This document shows, piece by piece, positions 7,667 to 16,661 of a DNA stretch of 62,878 nt. This DNA comes from Phycisphaeraceae bacterium (GTDB lineage Bacteria > Planctomycetota > Phycisphaerae > Phycisphaerales > Phycisphaeraceae), in the NCBI GenBank assembly GCA_002704825.1, contig PAIY01000166.1:1-62878 (forward strand). Direction: 5' to 3'. Numbering within the stretch: the stretch's first letter is position 1; each line of letters opens with the position of its first letter. The position numbers and the translations under genes are program-made. The notes under the pieces are model-generated. The model was not told where the DNA came from. It saw nothing but the letters and a program-made list of their open reading frames with translations, and searched no databases.

Positions 7667-8929
7667 ATGTCCACATTCATCACCGAACCTTCACGCCAGA
7701 TTCCAATCGACGCCAGCTATGACGTGGCTGTCATCGGCGGTGGCATCGCAGGTGTCGCAGCAGCCATGGCGGCGGCAAGGCAAGGCGTCAGCGTCGTCCT
7801 CATCGAAAAACAGTTCGGACTCGGCGGGCTGGCAACCCTGGGGAATGTCATCATGTACCTGCCGATCTGTGATGGCAACGGCAAGCAGGTCATGGGCGGT
7901 ATCTGCGAGGAACTACTTCACCTATCCGTCTGCGAAATCAAAGACCCCATGCCCAAGGCAAGATTCACCCCGGTCCCCGATTGCTGGCTCAATGACAATG
8001 ACGCCCCCAAGCTGACCGAAGAGCGATCACGCAAACGCTTCCTCACCGCGTTCAACCCCTACGCCTTTCAACTGGCGATGGAACAGGTCATCGTCAAGGA
8101 AGGTATCACGCTGATGTATGACACCGTGGTCTGCCAAACGATCACGCAGGGTGACACACTCACGCACCTGGTCGTTGAGAACAAGAGCGGTCGCCTGGGA
8201 ATCGCTGCCAAACAGTTCATTGATGCCAGTGGTGATGCGGATGTCTGCGCCTTTGCCAGTTGCCCGACGTACACCAGTGCCAACAACGTCCCCGCTGCGT
8301 GGTACTACGAGATTCACAACGGTGAGTTGCGTCTGGCGGTGCATTCCAATCCCTATGACAAGGAACACTATCAAGGCAACGGCGCAGTCGGACCCTTTTT
8401 CAGTGGTGTGGATCACAAGGGCGTCACCGGCCATGTCCTTGAAACGCGGCGACTGATCAATGAGAAACTTGAGAAGAAACGCAAGGATAATCCGCAGGAC
8501 AGCATTTACCCCTTTGGTATCGCATCCATCCCCGGCTTTCGTGTGACGCGTTGTCTGCAGAACCAGTTCATGCTCGGTGAACATCACATGCATACGTGGC
8601 TTGATGACTGCGTGGGACTCACCGGAGACTGGCGGCGTCGCGGGCCGGTGTATCCCATCCCGCTGCGTGCACTTCAGACGGACACGATTGGCAACCTGTT
8701 TGTCGCGGGTCGATGCATCAGTGCGGACCACAGCGTGGTGGATGTAACGCGTGCGATCCCAACCTGCGCAGTCAGTGGCGAAGCCTGCGGCGATGCGGCA
8801 GCGCTACTGATCAAAGACAAGATCACCGACAACAAGGTGCCTTTGGAGAAGCTTCAAAAATTGCTCATTGATACCGGTGGATTGCTTGATCGACGTTTGT
8901 TGGAAAACGGCGCTTCGGTGGCAAGTTAA
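7667..8929 (+). CDS. FAD-dependent oxidoreductase (FAD_oxidored family)
   Basis: A 420-residue cytoplasmic flavoprotein. The dinucleotide-binding motif VAVIGGGIAGVAAA is at residues about 20-33, followed by the acidic strand end SVVLIEKQFGLGGLA. A second FAD-contact segment, FIDASGDADVCAF, lies mid-protein, and the C-terminal GNLFVAGRCISADH-SVVDV segment is typical of pfam12831 proteins, which often sit in carbohydrate-use loci of planctomycetes and Bacteroidetes. The ribosome site is GGAAGGAAAG, about 8 bases upstream. It is probably one transcript with the IclR gene and ends at a terminator hairpin. The substrate is unknown. Confidence 0.82.
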   Translation: MSTFITEPSRQIPIDASYDVAVIGGGIAGVAAAMAAARQGVSVVLIEKQFGLGGLATLGNVIMYLPICDGNGKQVMGGICEELLHLSVCEIKDPMPKARFTPVPDCWLNDNDAPKLTEERSRKRFLTAFNPYAFQLAMEQVIVKEGITLMYDTVVCQTITQGDTLTHLVVENKSGRLGIAAKQFIDASGDADVCAFASCPTYTSANNVPAAWYYEIHNGELRLAVHSNPYDKEHYQGNGAVGPFFSGVDHKGVTGHVLETRRLINEKLEKKRKDNPQDSIYPFGIASIPGFRVTRCLQNQFMLGEHHMHTWLDDCVGLTGDWRRRGPVYPIPLRALQTDTIGNLFVAGRCISADHSVVDVTRAIPTCAVSGEACGDAAALLIKDKITDNKVPLEKLQKLLIDTGGLLDRRLLENGASVAS

Positions 8930-8935
8930 TCCAAT

Positions 8936-8984
8936 CCGGTCAAGATGACCGGGCTATCTAGCTGAGTCATCTTGACTCGGTTTT
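8936..8984 (+). terminator. Intrinsic terminator after the FAD oxidoreductase gene
   Basis: Stem with core TCAAGATGAC / GTCATCTTGA and outer CCGG / CTCGG pairs (8936-8950 with 8966-8980), followed by TTTT at 8981-8984. It lies in the convergent gap before the importer operon on the minus strand. Confidence 0.75.
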
Positions 8985-9000
8985 CTACATGGCATATCAC

Positions 9001-10020
9001 TCACACCTTGCGTCGATGTCTTAACTGATCCAGCGCAACGGCGATGATAATAATCCCGCCGATGACGATTTCCTGAACCCACTTGGGCCAACCGGCTTGC
9101 TGGGCGCCGGCATTGAGCGTGCCGATGATCAAGGCGCCGATGACCGAACCAAAGATACTGCCGACGCCGCCCATCAGTGAGGTTCCGCCGATGACGCAGG
9201 CTGCGATGACGTAGAGTTCGTACATCACCGCGCCGGTGGGTTGGCCGAGATTGAGTTTGCTGAATTCAAGCACTCCCGCCAAACCGGCAAAGGCGCCGGC
9301 CATGGCATAGACCATGATCCTGGTGCGCAACACCGGCACGCCACACAACCGCGCGGTGTCCGCGTTGGAGCCCACAGCATAAATCCAGCGTCCCAATCGT
9401 GTGTATCGCATCAAGGCTGCTGCAAAGAGCGCTGCAACCAAGGTCGCCCAGACACCCCATGGTACGATCTGCCAATGAAACGTCCTACCCTGAACCGGGA
9501 ACATCAACTGGCGATACAGCCAATTCGTCGGCGGGCTGATTTCCTGGTTATCCGCAACGCCCTTGGCTAAACCGCGAATCGCCTGAAGTGTCCCCAGGGT
9601 CACGATGAACGGGACCAGCCTCAGACCGGTGATCAATAAGCCATTGGTCAACCCGACGCAGGTACCGGCCAACATCCCGCCAGCAATCGCGACGATCGGC
9701 CAAAGTGTGGGATACGATTGAACCATCGGTCCCTGCGAACCATCGACATCCAGAATCATGGCGGTGATCACCATCGCCAAGGCAATCGTGGAACCTGCGG
9801 ACAAATCAATGCCGGCGGTGATGATGACCATCGTCGCGCCCAATGCGCACATCGCATAGACCGCGCTTTGCATGAGAATATTTTCGACATTACCCGCAGT
9901 AAAAAATGCAAAGTCCGGCACGATGAAGCCAAAGCCGATGAAGATCACCGCCAAGGCCGCGACCCGCCCAAAGACATTGAGCATCGCTGAGAATTTTGAT
10001 GATTGGGTTAACGCGTTCAT
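9001..10020 (-). CDS. Ribose-type ABC importer permease (RbsC family)
   Basis: A 339-residue inner-membrane permease of the carbohydrate-uptake CUT2 class. Many hydrophobic spans are visible, with the family segments GIDLSAGSTIALAMVI, GLTNGLLITGLRLVPFIVTLG and AACVIGGTSLMGGVGSIFGS. Its start overlaps the stop of the ATPase gene by 4 bases (ATGA arrangement), so it is translationally coupled as the last gene of a binding protein-ATPase-permease operon read on the minus strand. CUT2 systems import pentoses, hexoses, cyclitols or autoinducer-2; the substrate cannot be told from sequence alone. Confidence 0.9.
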   Translation of the reverse strand: MNALTQSSKFSAMLNVFGRVAALAVIFIGFGFIVPDFAFFTAGNVENILMQSAVYAMCALGATMVIITAGIDLSAGSTIALAMVITAMILDVDGSQGPMVQSYPTLWPIVAIAGGMLAGTCVGLTNGLLITGLRLVPFIVTLGTLQAIRGLAKGVADNQEISPPTNWLYRQLMFPVQGRTFHWQIVPWGVWATLVAALFAAALMRYTRLGRWIYAVGSNADTARLCGVPVLRTRIMVYAMAGAFAGLAGVLEFSKLNLGQPTGAVMYELYVIAACVIGGTSLMGGVGSIFGSVIGALIIGTLNAGAQQAGWPKWVQEIVIGGIIIIAVALDQLRHRRKV

Positions 10021-11543
10021 ACCTGACCTGTTGCCTCCATCATCAATTCATGTTCCGTCCACTGACTGACATCACGCGCTTCACCGAGTACGCCCCGACG
10101 CATTACCGCAATGCGATCACACACGCCAAGTAACTCCGGCAGGTAACTACTCACCAGCAAAATCGCACGCGGTTTTCGCGATCCATCCCCCAACGCCAAC
10201 TCATCAATGAGTTGATAGATTTGTGCTTTGGAACCAATGTCCACGCCACGTGTCGGTTCATCAAGCAGGAGCAAATCCACATCGTGATGAAGCAAACGGG
10301 CGATGGCGACTTTCTGTTGATTGCCACCCGAAAGCGCTTCGACCGGTTGAGCAGGTGATTCACATTTAAGTTTTAGTTTCTCAATCCAGGGCAACGTCGC
10401 CTGCTGCTGTCGGGACGGCAGAACCAATCCCATGGGACCAAGATGTTTTAAATTTGAGAGCGTGGTGTTATCAGCAATACTCAGGCCCAGGGCAAGCCCT
10501 TCGGTTTTACGGTCTTCACTGACCATACCCGCGCCTTGCGTCCAACGCTTAGCAGGTGTTGCATGCCCTGAGTATGTCGCAAGACGAACCAGCCCGGACT
10601 TGATTGCATCCAATCCAAAGATTGCACGAAGCATCTGGGTCCGCCCGGCTCCGACCAGACCAGCAATGCCCAACACTTCGCCGCGATGCAGCTTCAGCGA
10701 TGCGCGTATGGGTTGGGTGTTTCCTGCCAATGCATCAAGTTCCAACAGCACATCACCTGCAGAATGCGTTGATCGCGGGTAAAGGTCACTGACATCCCGC
10801 CCCACCATCATGCGAATAATCTGCGCATTATCCGACTTTGCTGTGACACCCTCCCCGACCGATGCTCCATCGCGGAGTACGGTAAAGCGATCTGAAATCT
10901 GGCGGACTTCCTCAAGAAAATGTGAGATGTAGATCATGCCCAACCCCTGCTGACGGAGTTGATCGAGCATGACAAAAAGCTTGTCGATGTCCTGCTTGGC
11001 CAAACTGGACGTTGGTTCGTCGAGTACCAGAACCTTGCAACCCAAAGCAATACTGCGCGCGATCTCCACGAGTTGCTGCTGGGCGATGGGCAGATCCCCT
11101 GCGCGTGCCTTGGGGGAAATCTTAGGATGACCGATTTGCATCAATGCATCTTTGGCAACGCGTCGCATCGTCGACCAATCAATCAAGCCAAGACAAGCAG
11201 GTGAGCGCATCGGTTCGACACCGAGCATGATATTTTCCATCACCGTCAAGTCCGGCGCAATGGAGAGTTCCTGGTAGATCATGGACACGCCGGCCTGCCG
11301 AGCGTCCATGGGATTGCGGGGCGTGTAGGGTTGGCCTGCCAGTTGCATCTGCCCGGTATCAGGTTGATGCGCGCCGGAGAGCACTTTCATGAGCGTGCTT
11401 TTGCCTGCACCGTTCTCACCGATGAGCGCGAGTATTTCGCCTTGTTTTAAGGTCAAATCGACACTATCGAGCGCAACGGTCGGGCCGAAGCGTTTACTGA
11501 CATCGCGCATGGACAGCAGGTTGGTATCCGTTGGCTGAATCAT
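10017..11543 (-). CDS. Ribose-type ABC importer ATPase, duplicated domains (RbsA family)
   Basis: A 508-residue tandem ATPase. The first half has Walker A GENGAGKST, a modified signature around LPIAQQQLVEIARSIA and Walker B VLVLDEPTSSL. The second half has a degenerate P-loop GLVGAGRTQML, as is usual for RbsA-type proteins, and an intact signature LSGGNQQKVAIARLL with Walker B LLLLDEPTRGVD. It lies between the binding-protein gene (9 bases upstream) and the permease gene (4-base overlap). It powers import through the RbsC-type channel. Confidence 0.92.
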   Translation of the reverse strand: MIQPTDTNLLSMRDVSKRFGPTVALDSVDLTLKQGEILALIGENGAGKSTLMKVLSGAHQPDTGQMQLAGQPYTPRNPMDARQAGVSMIYQELSIAPDLTVMENIMLGVEPMRSPACLGLIDWSTMRRVAKDALMQIGHPKISPKARAGDLPIAQQQLVEIARSIALGCKVLVLDEPTSSLAKQDIDKLFVMLDQLRQQGLGMIYISHFLEEVRQISDRFTVLRDGASVGEGVTAKSDNAQIIRMMVGRDVSDLYPRSTHSAGDVLLELDALAGNTQPIRASLKLHRGEVLGIAGLVGAGRTQMLRAIFGLDAIKSGLVRLATYSGHATPAKRWTQGAGMVSEDRKTEGLALGLSIADNTTLSNLKHLGPMGLVLPSRQQQATLPWIEKLKLKCESPAQPVEALSGGNQQKVAIARLLHHDVDLLLLDEPTRGVDIGSKAQIYQLIDELALGDGSRKPRAILLVSSYLPELLGVCDRIAVMRRGVLGEARDVSQWTEHELMMEATGQV

Positions 11544-11552
11544 CCGATGAGG

Positions 11553-12581
11553 TCAATCTTCCAAGGTGATTTTTTTGATTTCAGGTTTGTCAACGTTCTC
11601 AGCGGTGACGCGGGTAGCGCCGGTATTGACGAAGGCATCGACCTTTTTGCCATCGAGTTGATCGATCATGGTTTTTACGCCGAGGTAGCCCATATTCAGT
11701 GGGTCCTGTACGACGAGTGCTGCAATCTTGCCATCACGAATGCCTTTGAGAAGCACGTCATGTGCATCAAATCCGACGAAGGGAGCGTTGATGGTGATGC
11801 CCTGTTGACGGAACTGATCGAGCTTGCGGAGCATACCGATGGCAGTGGGTTGATTGGAAGCGAAAATACCATCGACTTTCAGTTCATTGTCTTTGATGTG
11901 ACGACGAAGTAAGGCATCGGCGGTGTCCGCAGCATCAGTGGTCGAACCCGAGCCTTTGATGTAGGCCGACTCAACAACTGACAGGCTGCCTGCTGCGTTG
12001 ATGACATCGTTAAAGCCTTTTTCGCGTTGTTCGGTTGATGCGGAGCCTTCGAGAAATCGGAGCATGATGACCTTGCCCCCGTTGGGGCGTTTATCCCCCA
12101 TCGCTTCGATCAATGCCCTTGCTGCTTCCCCTCCTGCTGATGCGTTGTCGGTTGCGACAACACTCACGGGTTTATCGGAGTTGACAGGTGAATCGATGAT
12201 GACGATGGGCACATCGCGCATCGCTGCTGACTCGACGGGACGGACGAGCGCCTCGAAATTGGTGGGCGCCAGGACAATGCCATCGACACCGCGGTTAACC
12301 ATGTTGTCAACCATGGAAGCCTGCTGCGTGTGATTGGTTTCAGCATCCGGGCCGGTCCAGATGATCTGGATATCCGCTTCGTCTGCCGCCTTTTTTGCGC
12401 CTTGTTCCACTGCTTTCCAGTAAGCATTGACGGTGCTCTTGGCAATGACCGCGATTTGTTTTTTCCTGCTTGCGGTATCCTGTGAATCAGAGTCTGACTT
12501 GCCACAACCGGGTAACAGACTCAATGCCAAAAGCAGCAGGAACAACCCCGACATGTAAAACGTTTTAACCAGTGTGGACAT
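11553..12581 (-). CDS. Sugar-binding lipoprotein of a ribose-type ABC importer (RbsB family)
   Basis: A 342-residue periplasmic-binding-protein-like lipoprotein. The N-terminus has a signal peptide ending in a lipobox, SLLPGC, so the protein should be lipid-anchored. The mature part starts with KKQIAVIAKSTVNAYWKAVEQGAKKAADEA and continues with GVDGIVLAPTN, VPIVIIDSPV and VGFDAHDVLLKGIRDGKIAALVVQDPLNMGYLGVKT-type segments of the RbsB/type I fold. The start at 12581 is preferred because CGGAGATT precedes it and the signal peptide is then standard. It is the first gene of the importer operon. The AraC gene at 12668 lies just upstream on the same strand. Confidence 0.9.
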   Translation of the reverse strand: MSTLVKTFYMSGLFLLLLALSLLPGCGKSDSDSQDTASRKKQIAVIAKSTVNAYWKAVEQGAKKAADEADIQIIWTGPDAETNHTQQASMVDNMVNRGVDGIVLAPTNFEALVRPVESAAMRDVPIVIIDSPVNSDKPVSVVATDNASAGGEAARALIEAMGDKRPNGGKVIMLRFLEGSASTEQREKGFNDVINAAGSLSVVESAYIKGSGSTTDAADTADALLRRHIKDNELKVDGIFASNQPTAIGMLRKLDQFRQQGITINAPFVGFDAHDVLLKGIRDGKIAALVVQDPLNMGYLGVKTMIDQLDGKKVDAFVNTGATRVTAENVDKPEIKKITLED

Positions 12582-12667
12582 GCGTTGAATCTCCGAGAAT
12601 GGTCGTGCCAAAGATGTTTGTCATGGTACCAGAGTTTGGTTTTCAGATGTATCTGTTTTCGTCACAG

Positions 12668-13525
12668 TTATGTCTGAGCACGGGGCAATCGCCTGCGGAA
12701 GACCGATGGTGTGACGCCGACCAACTGTTTAAATCGCTTGGAGAAATAAAACTCATCACAAAATCCAAGGCTCAAAGCAATCTGTTTGTCCGACAGCGTG
12801 GAACTTTGCATCATCTCACAGGCACGGTCAATGATGCGGTTATTGCGAAAACGTGCAGGCGGCATACCCATCAACTGCGTGAAGCGTTTGCGGAAACGTT
12901 CGTAGTCCATGTTCAAATGCTCAGCCACCTGCCAGGGATGTCGGCGGTTGGCAAGATCGGTTTCGAGCAACATGCAGGCATGACTGAGCCAGTAACTGTC
13001 GGTTGCATCATGCTGAGAATATGCATGGGATGAACCGGTAACAATCTCAGCCAGGACTTCCTGCAAGCGACAGACTTCAAGCAAGGGGGGCGCTTGTCCT
13101 GCTTCATGGGGCGCCCCAAGGATCGACTCAAACCGTTTGGCCCAGTAATCCAAAGGCTCCAGATGCATCACGGGATTTTCACGATCCATCACCCCCCTCT
13201 GATCCCAAAGCGCAAACACCGGCCCGTTGAACACCAGGTACATCTCGGTCCAAGTTTCATCAGGGCCCGGACCATAACGATGCGCCAGGTCGGGAAACAC
13301 AAAAATCAAATCACCGGGTGAGATTGCCGATGTCACCCCATTGGCGTCGGCATAATCCCCGCTTCCCGCCAACAGGAACACCACCGCATACTCCCCCAAA
13401 ACACGCATTTCAGGTTCACCAATCCCACGACTGTCAGGCAGGTACCCGGCTTGCGAGATGCTGCCAATCTCCGATGTAACGGCATGGCGGACGCGAAACC
13501 AGGATTGGGGCTTGATCTGATTCAT
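12668..13525 (-). CDS. AraC-family regulator of cassette A
   Basis: A 285-residue regulator with an N-terminal cupin (LGEYAVVFLLAGSGDY, ISPGDLIFVFPDLAHRYGPGPDETW) and a C-terminal AraC domain ending YFSKRFKQLVGVTPSVFRRR. The reading frame stays open far upstream, to 13756, but the Met at 13525 gives the usual family N-terminus; a Met at 13606 is an alternative. It is divergent from the oxygenase-UroD pair at 13644-15608 and co-directional with the sugar importer (86 bases upstream of it), so it may control either or both. Confidence 0.87.
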   Translation of the reverse strand: MNQIKPQSWFRVRHAVTSEIGSISQAGYLPDSRGIGEPEMRVLGEYAVVFLLAGSGDYADANGVTSAISPGDLIFVFPDLAHRYGPGPDETWTEMYLVFNGPVFALWDQRGVMDRENPVMHLEPLDYWAKRFESILGAPHEAGQAPPLLEVCRLQEVLAEIVTGSSHAYSQHDATDSYWLSHACMLLETDLANRRHPWQVAEHLNMDYERFRKRFTQLMGMPPARFRNNRIIDRACEMMQSSTLSDKQIALSLGFCDEFYFSKRFKQLVGVTPSVFRRRLPRAQT

Positions 13526-13643
13526 GCGTAATAACAATTTTCCAAAAGATACAAGTGATTGTCCAGCCAATGCATGGTCAAAGCAAGTCTTTGAAGCAAC
13601 AATCATGTCAACCTCATGAACTTTCAGGAAAAAGGAACCCGCC

Positions 13644-14549
13644 ATGACCGTCACATTTGGACTCAACGAAGTGGAACTTGGATCAAACGAACTGGGCACC
13701 GACCTGCGCGACTGCAATGACCTGCTGGGTGATGCAGCAGCTTTACGCGATCGCATGGCAAAAGACGGTTACCTGCTTGTCCGCCAGCTACATGATCCGA
13801 AGCTCGTACTCAAAGCGCGCACAACCATCCTTGCGTATATGCGTGATCAAACCCAATGCATTGATCCCAATACTCCCTTGATAGATGGCATGATTACCAA
13901 CGACAGCAAAGCGCCGAACATGATGGGCAAGACTGACATTACGCATCATCCTGATGTCAAAGCCGTACTCGAAGGTCAACGCGTGTTTGATTTTTTCAAC
14001 ACCTATTTCGGCGAAACCTCGCGGACATTTGACTACAAGTGGCTTCGTGCCGTTGGCAAAGATACCGGCACCGCCGCACACTATGACTTTGTCTACATGG
14101 GGCGCGGTTCCGAACGACTGCATACCATCTGGACTCCCTTTGGCAGACTCACGCCCGAGCAAGGCACCCTGGCCATGCTCGTGGGTTCACACAATTTGGC
14201 GTCGTTTGAAAAACTCCGCAACACCTATGGCAAAAGCGATGTCGATCGCGATGGTACCAGCGGGCATTTCACACATGACCTGCTGGGCATCGCCCGTGAA
14301 TTCGGCGGTCAATGGCAGACCACAACCTTTGAACCCGGCGACGTGATTCTCTTTGGCATGCACGCGATGCACGCTTCAACCACCAACACAACCAACCAAT
14401 GGCGGATCAGTTGCGATACACGTTTCCAACCTGCTGCAGACCCCATCGACGAACGCTGGGTCGGCAAGAACCCCATCGGTCACACCCACACGAATCCCAA
14501 ACCCAATGCGTGGCAGGTCAAGAAACTTGCCACCTCATCTCAAAGGTAA
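13644..14549 (+). CDS. PhyH-type Fe(II)/2-oxoglutarate oxygenase, cassette A
   Basis: A 301-residue member of the phytanoyl-CoA dioxygenase family. Iron ligands are visible as H-Y-D in TAAHYDFVYM and the distal His in HAMHASTTN, with the 2-oxoglutarate-binding Arg about 10 residues later (QWRISCDTRF). A good ribosome site, AAGGA, precedes the ATG at 13644. The UroD-fold gene starts 6 bases after its stop. It is more divergent from the other oxygenases here: its motif is HYD rather than HQD and it carries an insert before the distal His. Substrate unknown; family members hydroxylate or oxidatively demethylate small molecules, lipids and phosphonates. Confidence 0.85.
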   Translation: MTVTFGLNEVELGSNELGTDLRDCNDLLGDAAALRDRMAKDGYLLVRQLHDPKLVLKARTTILAYMRDQTQCIDPNTPLIDGMITNDSKAPNMMGKTDITHHPDVKAVLEGQRVFDFFNTYFGETSRTFDYKWLRAVGKDTGTAAHYDFVYMGRGSERLHTIWTPFGRLTPEQGTLAMLVGSHNLASFEKLRNTYGKSDVDRDGTSGHFTHDLLGIAREFGGQWQTTTFEPGDVILFGMHAMHASTTNTTNQWRISCDTRFQPAADPIDERWVGKNPIGHTHTNPKPNAWQVKKLATSSQR

Positions 14550-14555
14550 ACCAAC

Positions 14556-15608
14556 ATGATGACACCCCGTGAACGCTGGCTAGCAGTACTCAACAACCAG
14601 ACGCCTGACCGCATCCCAACCGACTATCAATCCACTGCAGAGGTCACCGATCGTTTGATCACAGACCTGCAATGCAAGGATGAACACGAAGTCTGGCGAA
14701 AGCTAAACATCGACAAACGCAAGTCTGCCTATGCCACGTACACCAAACCATGCCCATCGGACACGGACATCTGGGGTGTGCAGTATCGGGATGTCGACTA
14801 TGGCACCGGTTCGTATCGCGAAGCGGTAACCAACCCACTGGCAGAGATGACCAGCACCGCTGAGATTGATGCCTACCCGTGGCCCAGCGCCGATGATTTT
14901 GATTTTTCCAATGTCCGTCGCGATTTGGAAAAGCATTCGTCGGAATATCCCATCACACTCGGATGTTTTGAACCTTTTCTGACCTATGCCCATTTGCGTG
15001 GTTTGGAAAAAGGCTTTGAGGATTTGCTGCTTGAGCCGGAGATTGCCGATGCGATTCTGACGCATCTTTTTGAGTTTCACTATGAGTACAACCGTCGACT
15101 GTTTGAAGCGGGCAAGGGCCTGGTGGATGTGACATACATTGCTGAGGACCTGGGTTCGCAGACCGGCCCGCTGATGGGGCTTGAGACTTACCGTCGATTT
15201 TTACTGCCCAACCAGATCAAGATGGCGGACCTGGCGCGAAGCTATGGCATTCACATCATGTATCACACGGATGGTGCAGCCAGGATTTTCCTGCCGGACT
15301 TGATTGACAAGGTGGGCATTGAACTGCTGAATCCGATCCAATGGAAATGTCCGGGAATGGAACGTGAAGGATTGGTCCGTGACTTTGGCAAAGACATCAT
15401 CTTCCATGGCTCAATTGATAACCAACACACTTTACCTTTCGGGACAGTGCAGGAAGTGATTGACGAGGTCAAAGAGTCGATCGACATTTATTCAAGCACG
15501 CGGTGGATTTGCAGTCCATGTCACAACATCCAGCCGGTGAGTCCGACGGAGAATATTGTGGCGATGTACGAAACCATTCACGAATATGGCGTGCTGCAAT
15601 CGTCGTAA
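14556..15608 (+). CDS. UroD-fold (methyltransferase superfamily) protein, cassette A
   Basis: A 350-residue protein of the uroporphyrinogen decarboxylase/MtaA superfamily, starting with the typical TPRERWLAVLNNQTPDRIPTD segment. Where MtaA has the zinc motif H-x-C, this protein has H-T-D (MYHTDGAARIFLPDL); the downstream element is CSPCHNIQPVSPTENI. Loss of the Cys makes standard MtaA-type zinc chemistry uncertain. It lies 6 bases behind the PhyH oxygenase gene. It is too divergent from true HemE to be called uroporphyrinogen decarboxylase. Proposed role: substrate-specific methyl transfer or a related lyase step; inference. Confidence 0.8.
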   Translation: MMTPRERWLAVLNNQTPDRIPTDYQSTAEVTDRLITDLQCKDEHEVWRKLNIDKRKSAYATYTKPCPSDTDIWGVQYRDVDYGTGSYREAVTNPLAEMTSTAEIDAYPWPSADDFDFSNVRRDLEKHSSEYPITLGCFEPFLTYAHLRGLEKGFEDLLLEPEIADAILTHLFEFHYEYNRRLFEAGKGLVDVTYIAEDLGSQTGPLMGLETYRRFLLPNQIKMADLARSYGIHIMYHTDGAARIFLPDLIDKVGIELLNPIQWKCPGMEREGLVRDFGKDIIFHGSIDNQHTLPFGTVQEVIDEVKESIDIYSSTRWICSPCHNIQPVSPTENIVAMYETIHEYGVLQSS

Positions 15609-15653
15609 GACCATCCAATACAACCCGCGTCACAGGAGCGACACGGCTTTGGT

Positions 15654-16616
15654 TTATTGGCGTTGCAGCCTGGTGATGCGTCCACCGATGATCCACTCGA
15701 CGATGTAGATATCACCATTGGGTGCAAAACAGCCGCCGTGTGGACTGTTAAACGCACCAGCTTTGACATGCTCGGTTCCCGCGAGATTGGGCCAACCTTC
15801 GGGGGGATTGTGTGCATCGTCCGGCGCCTTGCCTGCCCATGGCGCCACACCGATTTCGCCGAGACATTTCAGTGAATCCGCGTCGAGCACCTTGGCACCG
15901 GTGGAGAGTTCGGGGACAAGCACCCAGTTGTGCAGGAAGTCAAAGCAGCAGGGACTGTGCGTGACATTGGACTGACGCAGGAGATTGCCGTTGTCATCGT
16001 AAATGACGATACGCTTGTTGCCCCGGTCAGTGATGAACAGTTCGACTTTGCCCTCGGTTGTGGTTCGGAAGTTCAAACCATGCGGGCAGGCAAAGCGACC
16101 GGCGCCTTCGGTGCCATCGTAGGATTGGAGTTGCTCACCTGTGGCTGAGAAGCGATGCACCAGTGATGCGCCATAGCCGTCGGCCAGCCAGATCTCACCG
16201 GTGACCGGATGTTGCGCCGCCCACGTGGGGACAAAGCGTTTTGCATCATCACCGTGATACAGGGCATGCTCGGGCTTGGGCAGTTTCTGGACGGTTTGCC
16301 CATCCATGGTGACCTTGGCGACTTCCGCAGAGTCCTGATCACAAAGCCAAAGATACTCCGTACCGTTCTCGACGATTTTGGTCAGACCATGCGCGCCTAA
16401 CCAGCGATCCCCACCGACCGCTGACATGAGCTTGCCATCCGGGTCATAGGTCAGCAGACCATCAACAGTTTGAGCAAAGACAACGACAGCCCCATCACCG
16501 CGCACACACACGCCATGTGTCCGGCCGTTTTCCTTTGCCTGCGGTGTGTCGGGCAGCGTCGCCCAGTGTTCATGCCAATGATATTTGTCAGCAACGAAAG
16601 CGGGAGATTCGTTCAT
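15654..16616 (-). CDS. NHL-repeat/six-bladed beta-propeller protein of cassette B
   Basis: A 320-residue protein with repeated propeller blades, seen as recurring GVCVRGDGAVVVF, HGLTKIVENGTEYLWLCDQDS, GEIWLADGYGASLVHRFS, LFITDRGNKRIVIYDDNGNLL and HGGCFAPNGDIYIVEW units. No signal peptide is present, so a cytoplasmic location is likely. It is the third gene of the minus-strand unit oxygenase (17810-18676), UroD-fold (16662-17801), propeller; a weak ribosome site GAAAG precedes its ATG. Propellers of this type bind small molecules or act as lactonases/lyases. No other cassette in the window has one. Confidence 0.75.
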   Translation of the reverse strand: MNESPAFVADKYHWHEHWATLPDTPQAKENGRTHGVCVRGDGAVVVFAQTVDGLLTYDPDGKLMSAVGGDRWLGAHGLTKIVENGTEYLWLCDQDSAEVAKVTMDGQTVQKLPKPEHALYHGDDAKRFVPTWAAQHPVTGEIWLADGYGASLVHRFSATGEQLQSYDGTEGAGRFACPHGLNFRTTTEGKVELFITDRGNKRIVIYDDNGNLLRQSNVTHSPCCFDFLHNWVLVPELSTGAKVLDADSLKCLGEIGVAPWAGKAPDDAHNPPEGWPNLAGTEHVKAGAFNSPHGGCFAPNGDIYIVEWIIGGRITRLQRQ

Positions 16617-16661
16617 CGTGATCTTTCAAAATAGTCTGGAATTCATGAGGTTTGTTTGTGT

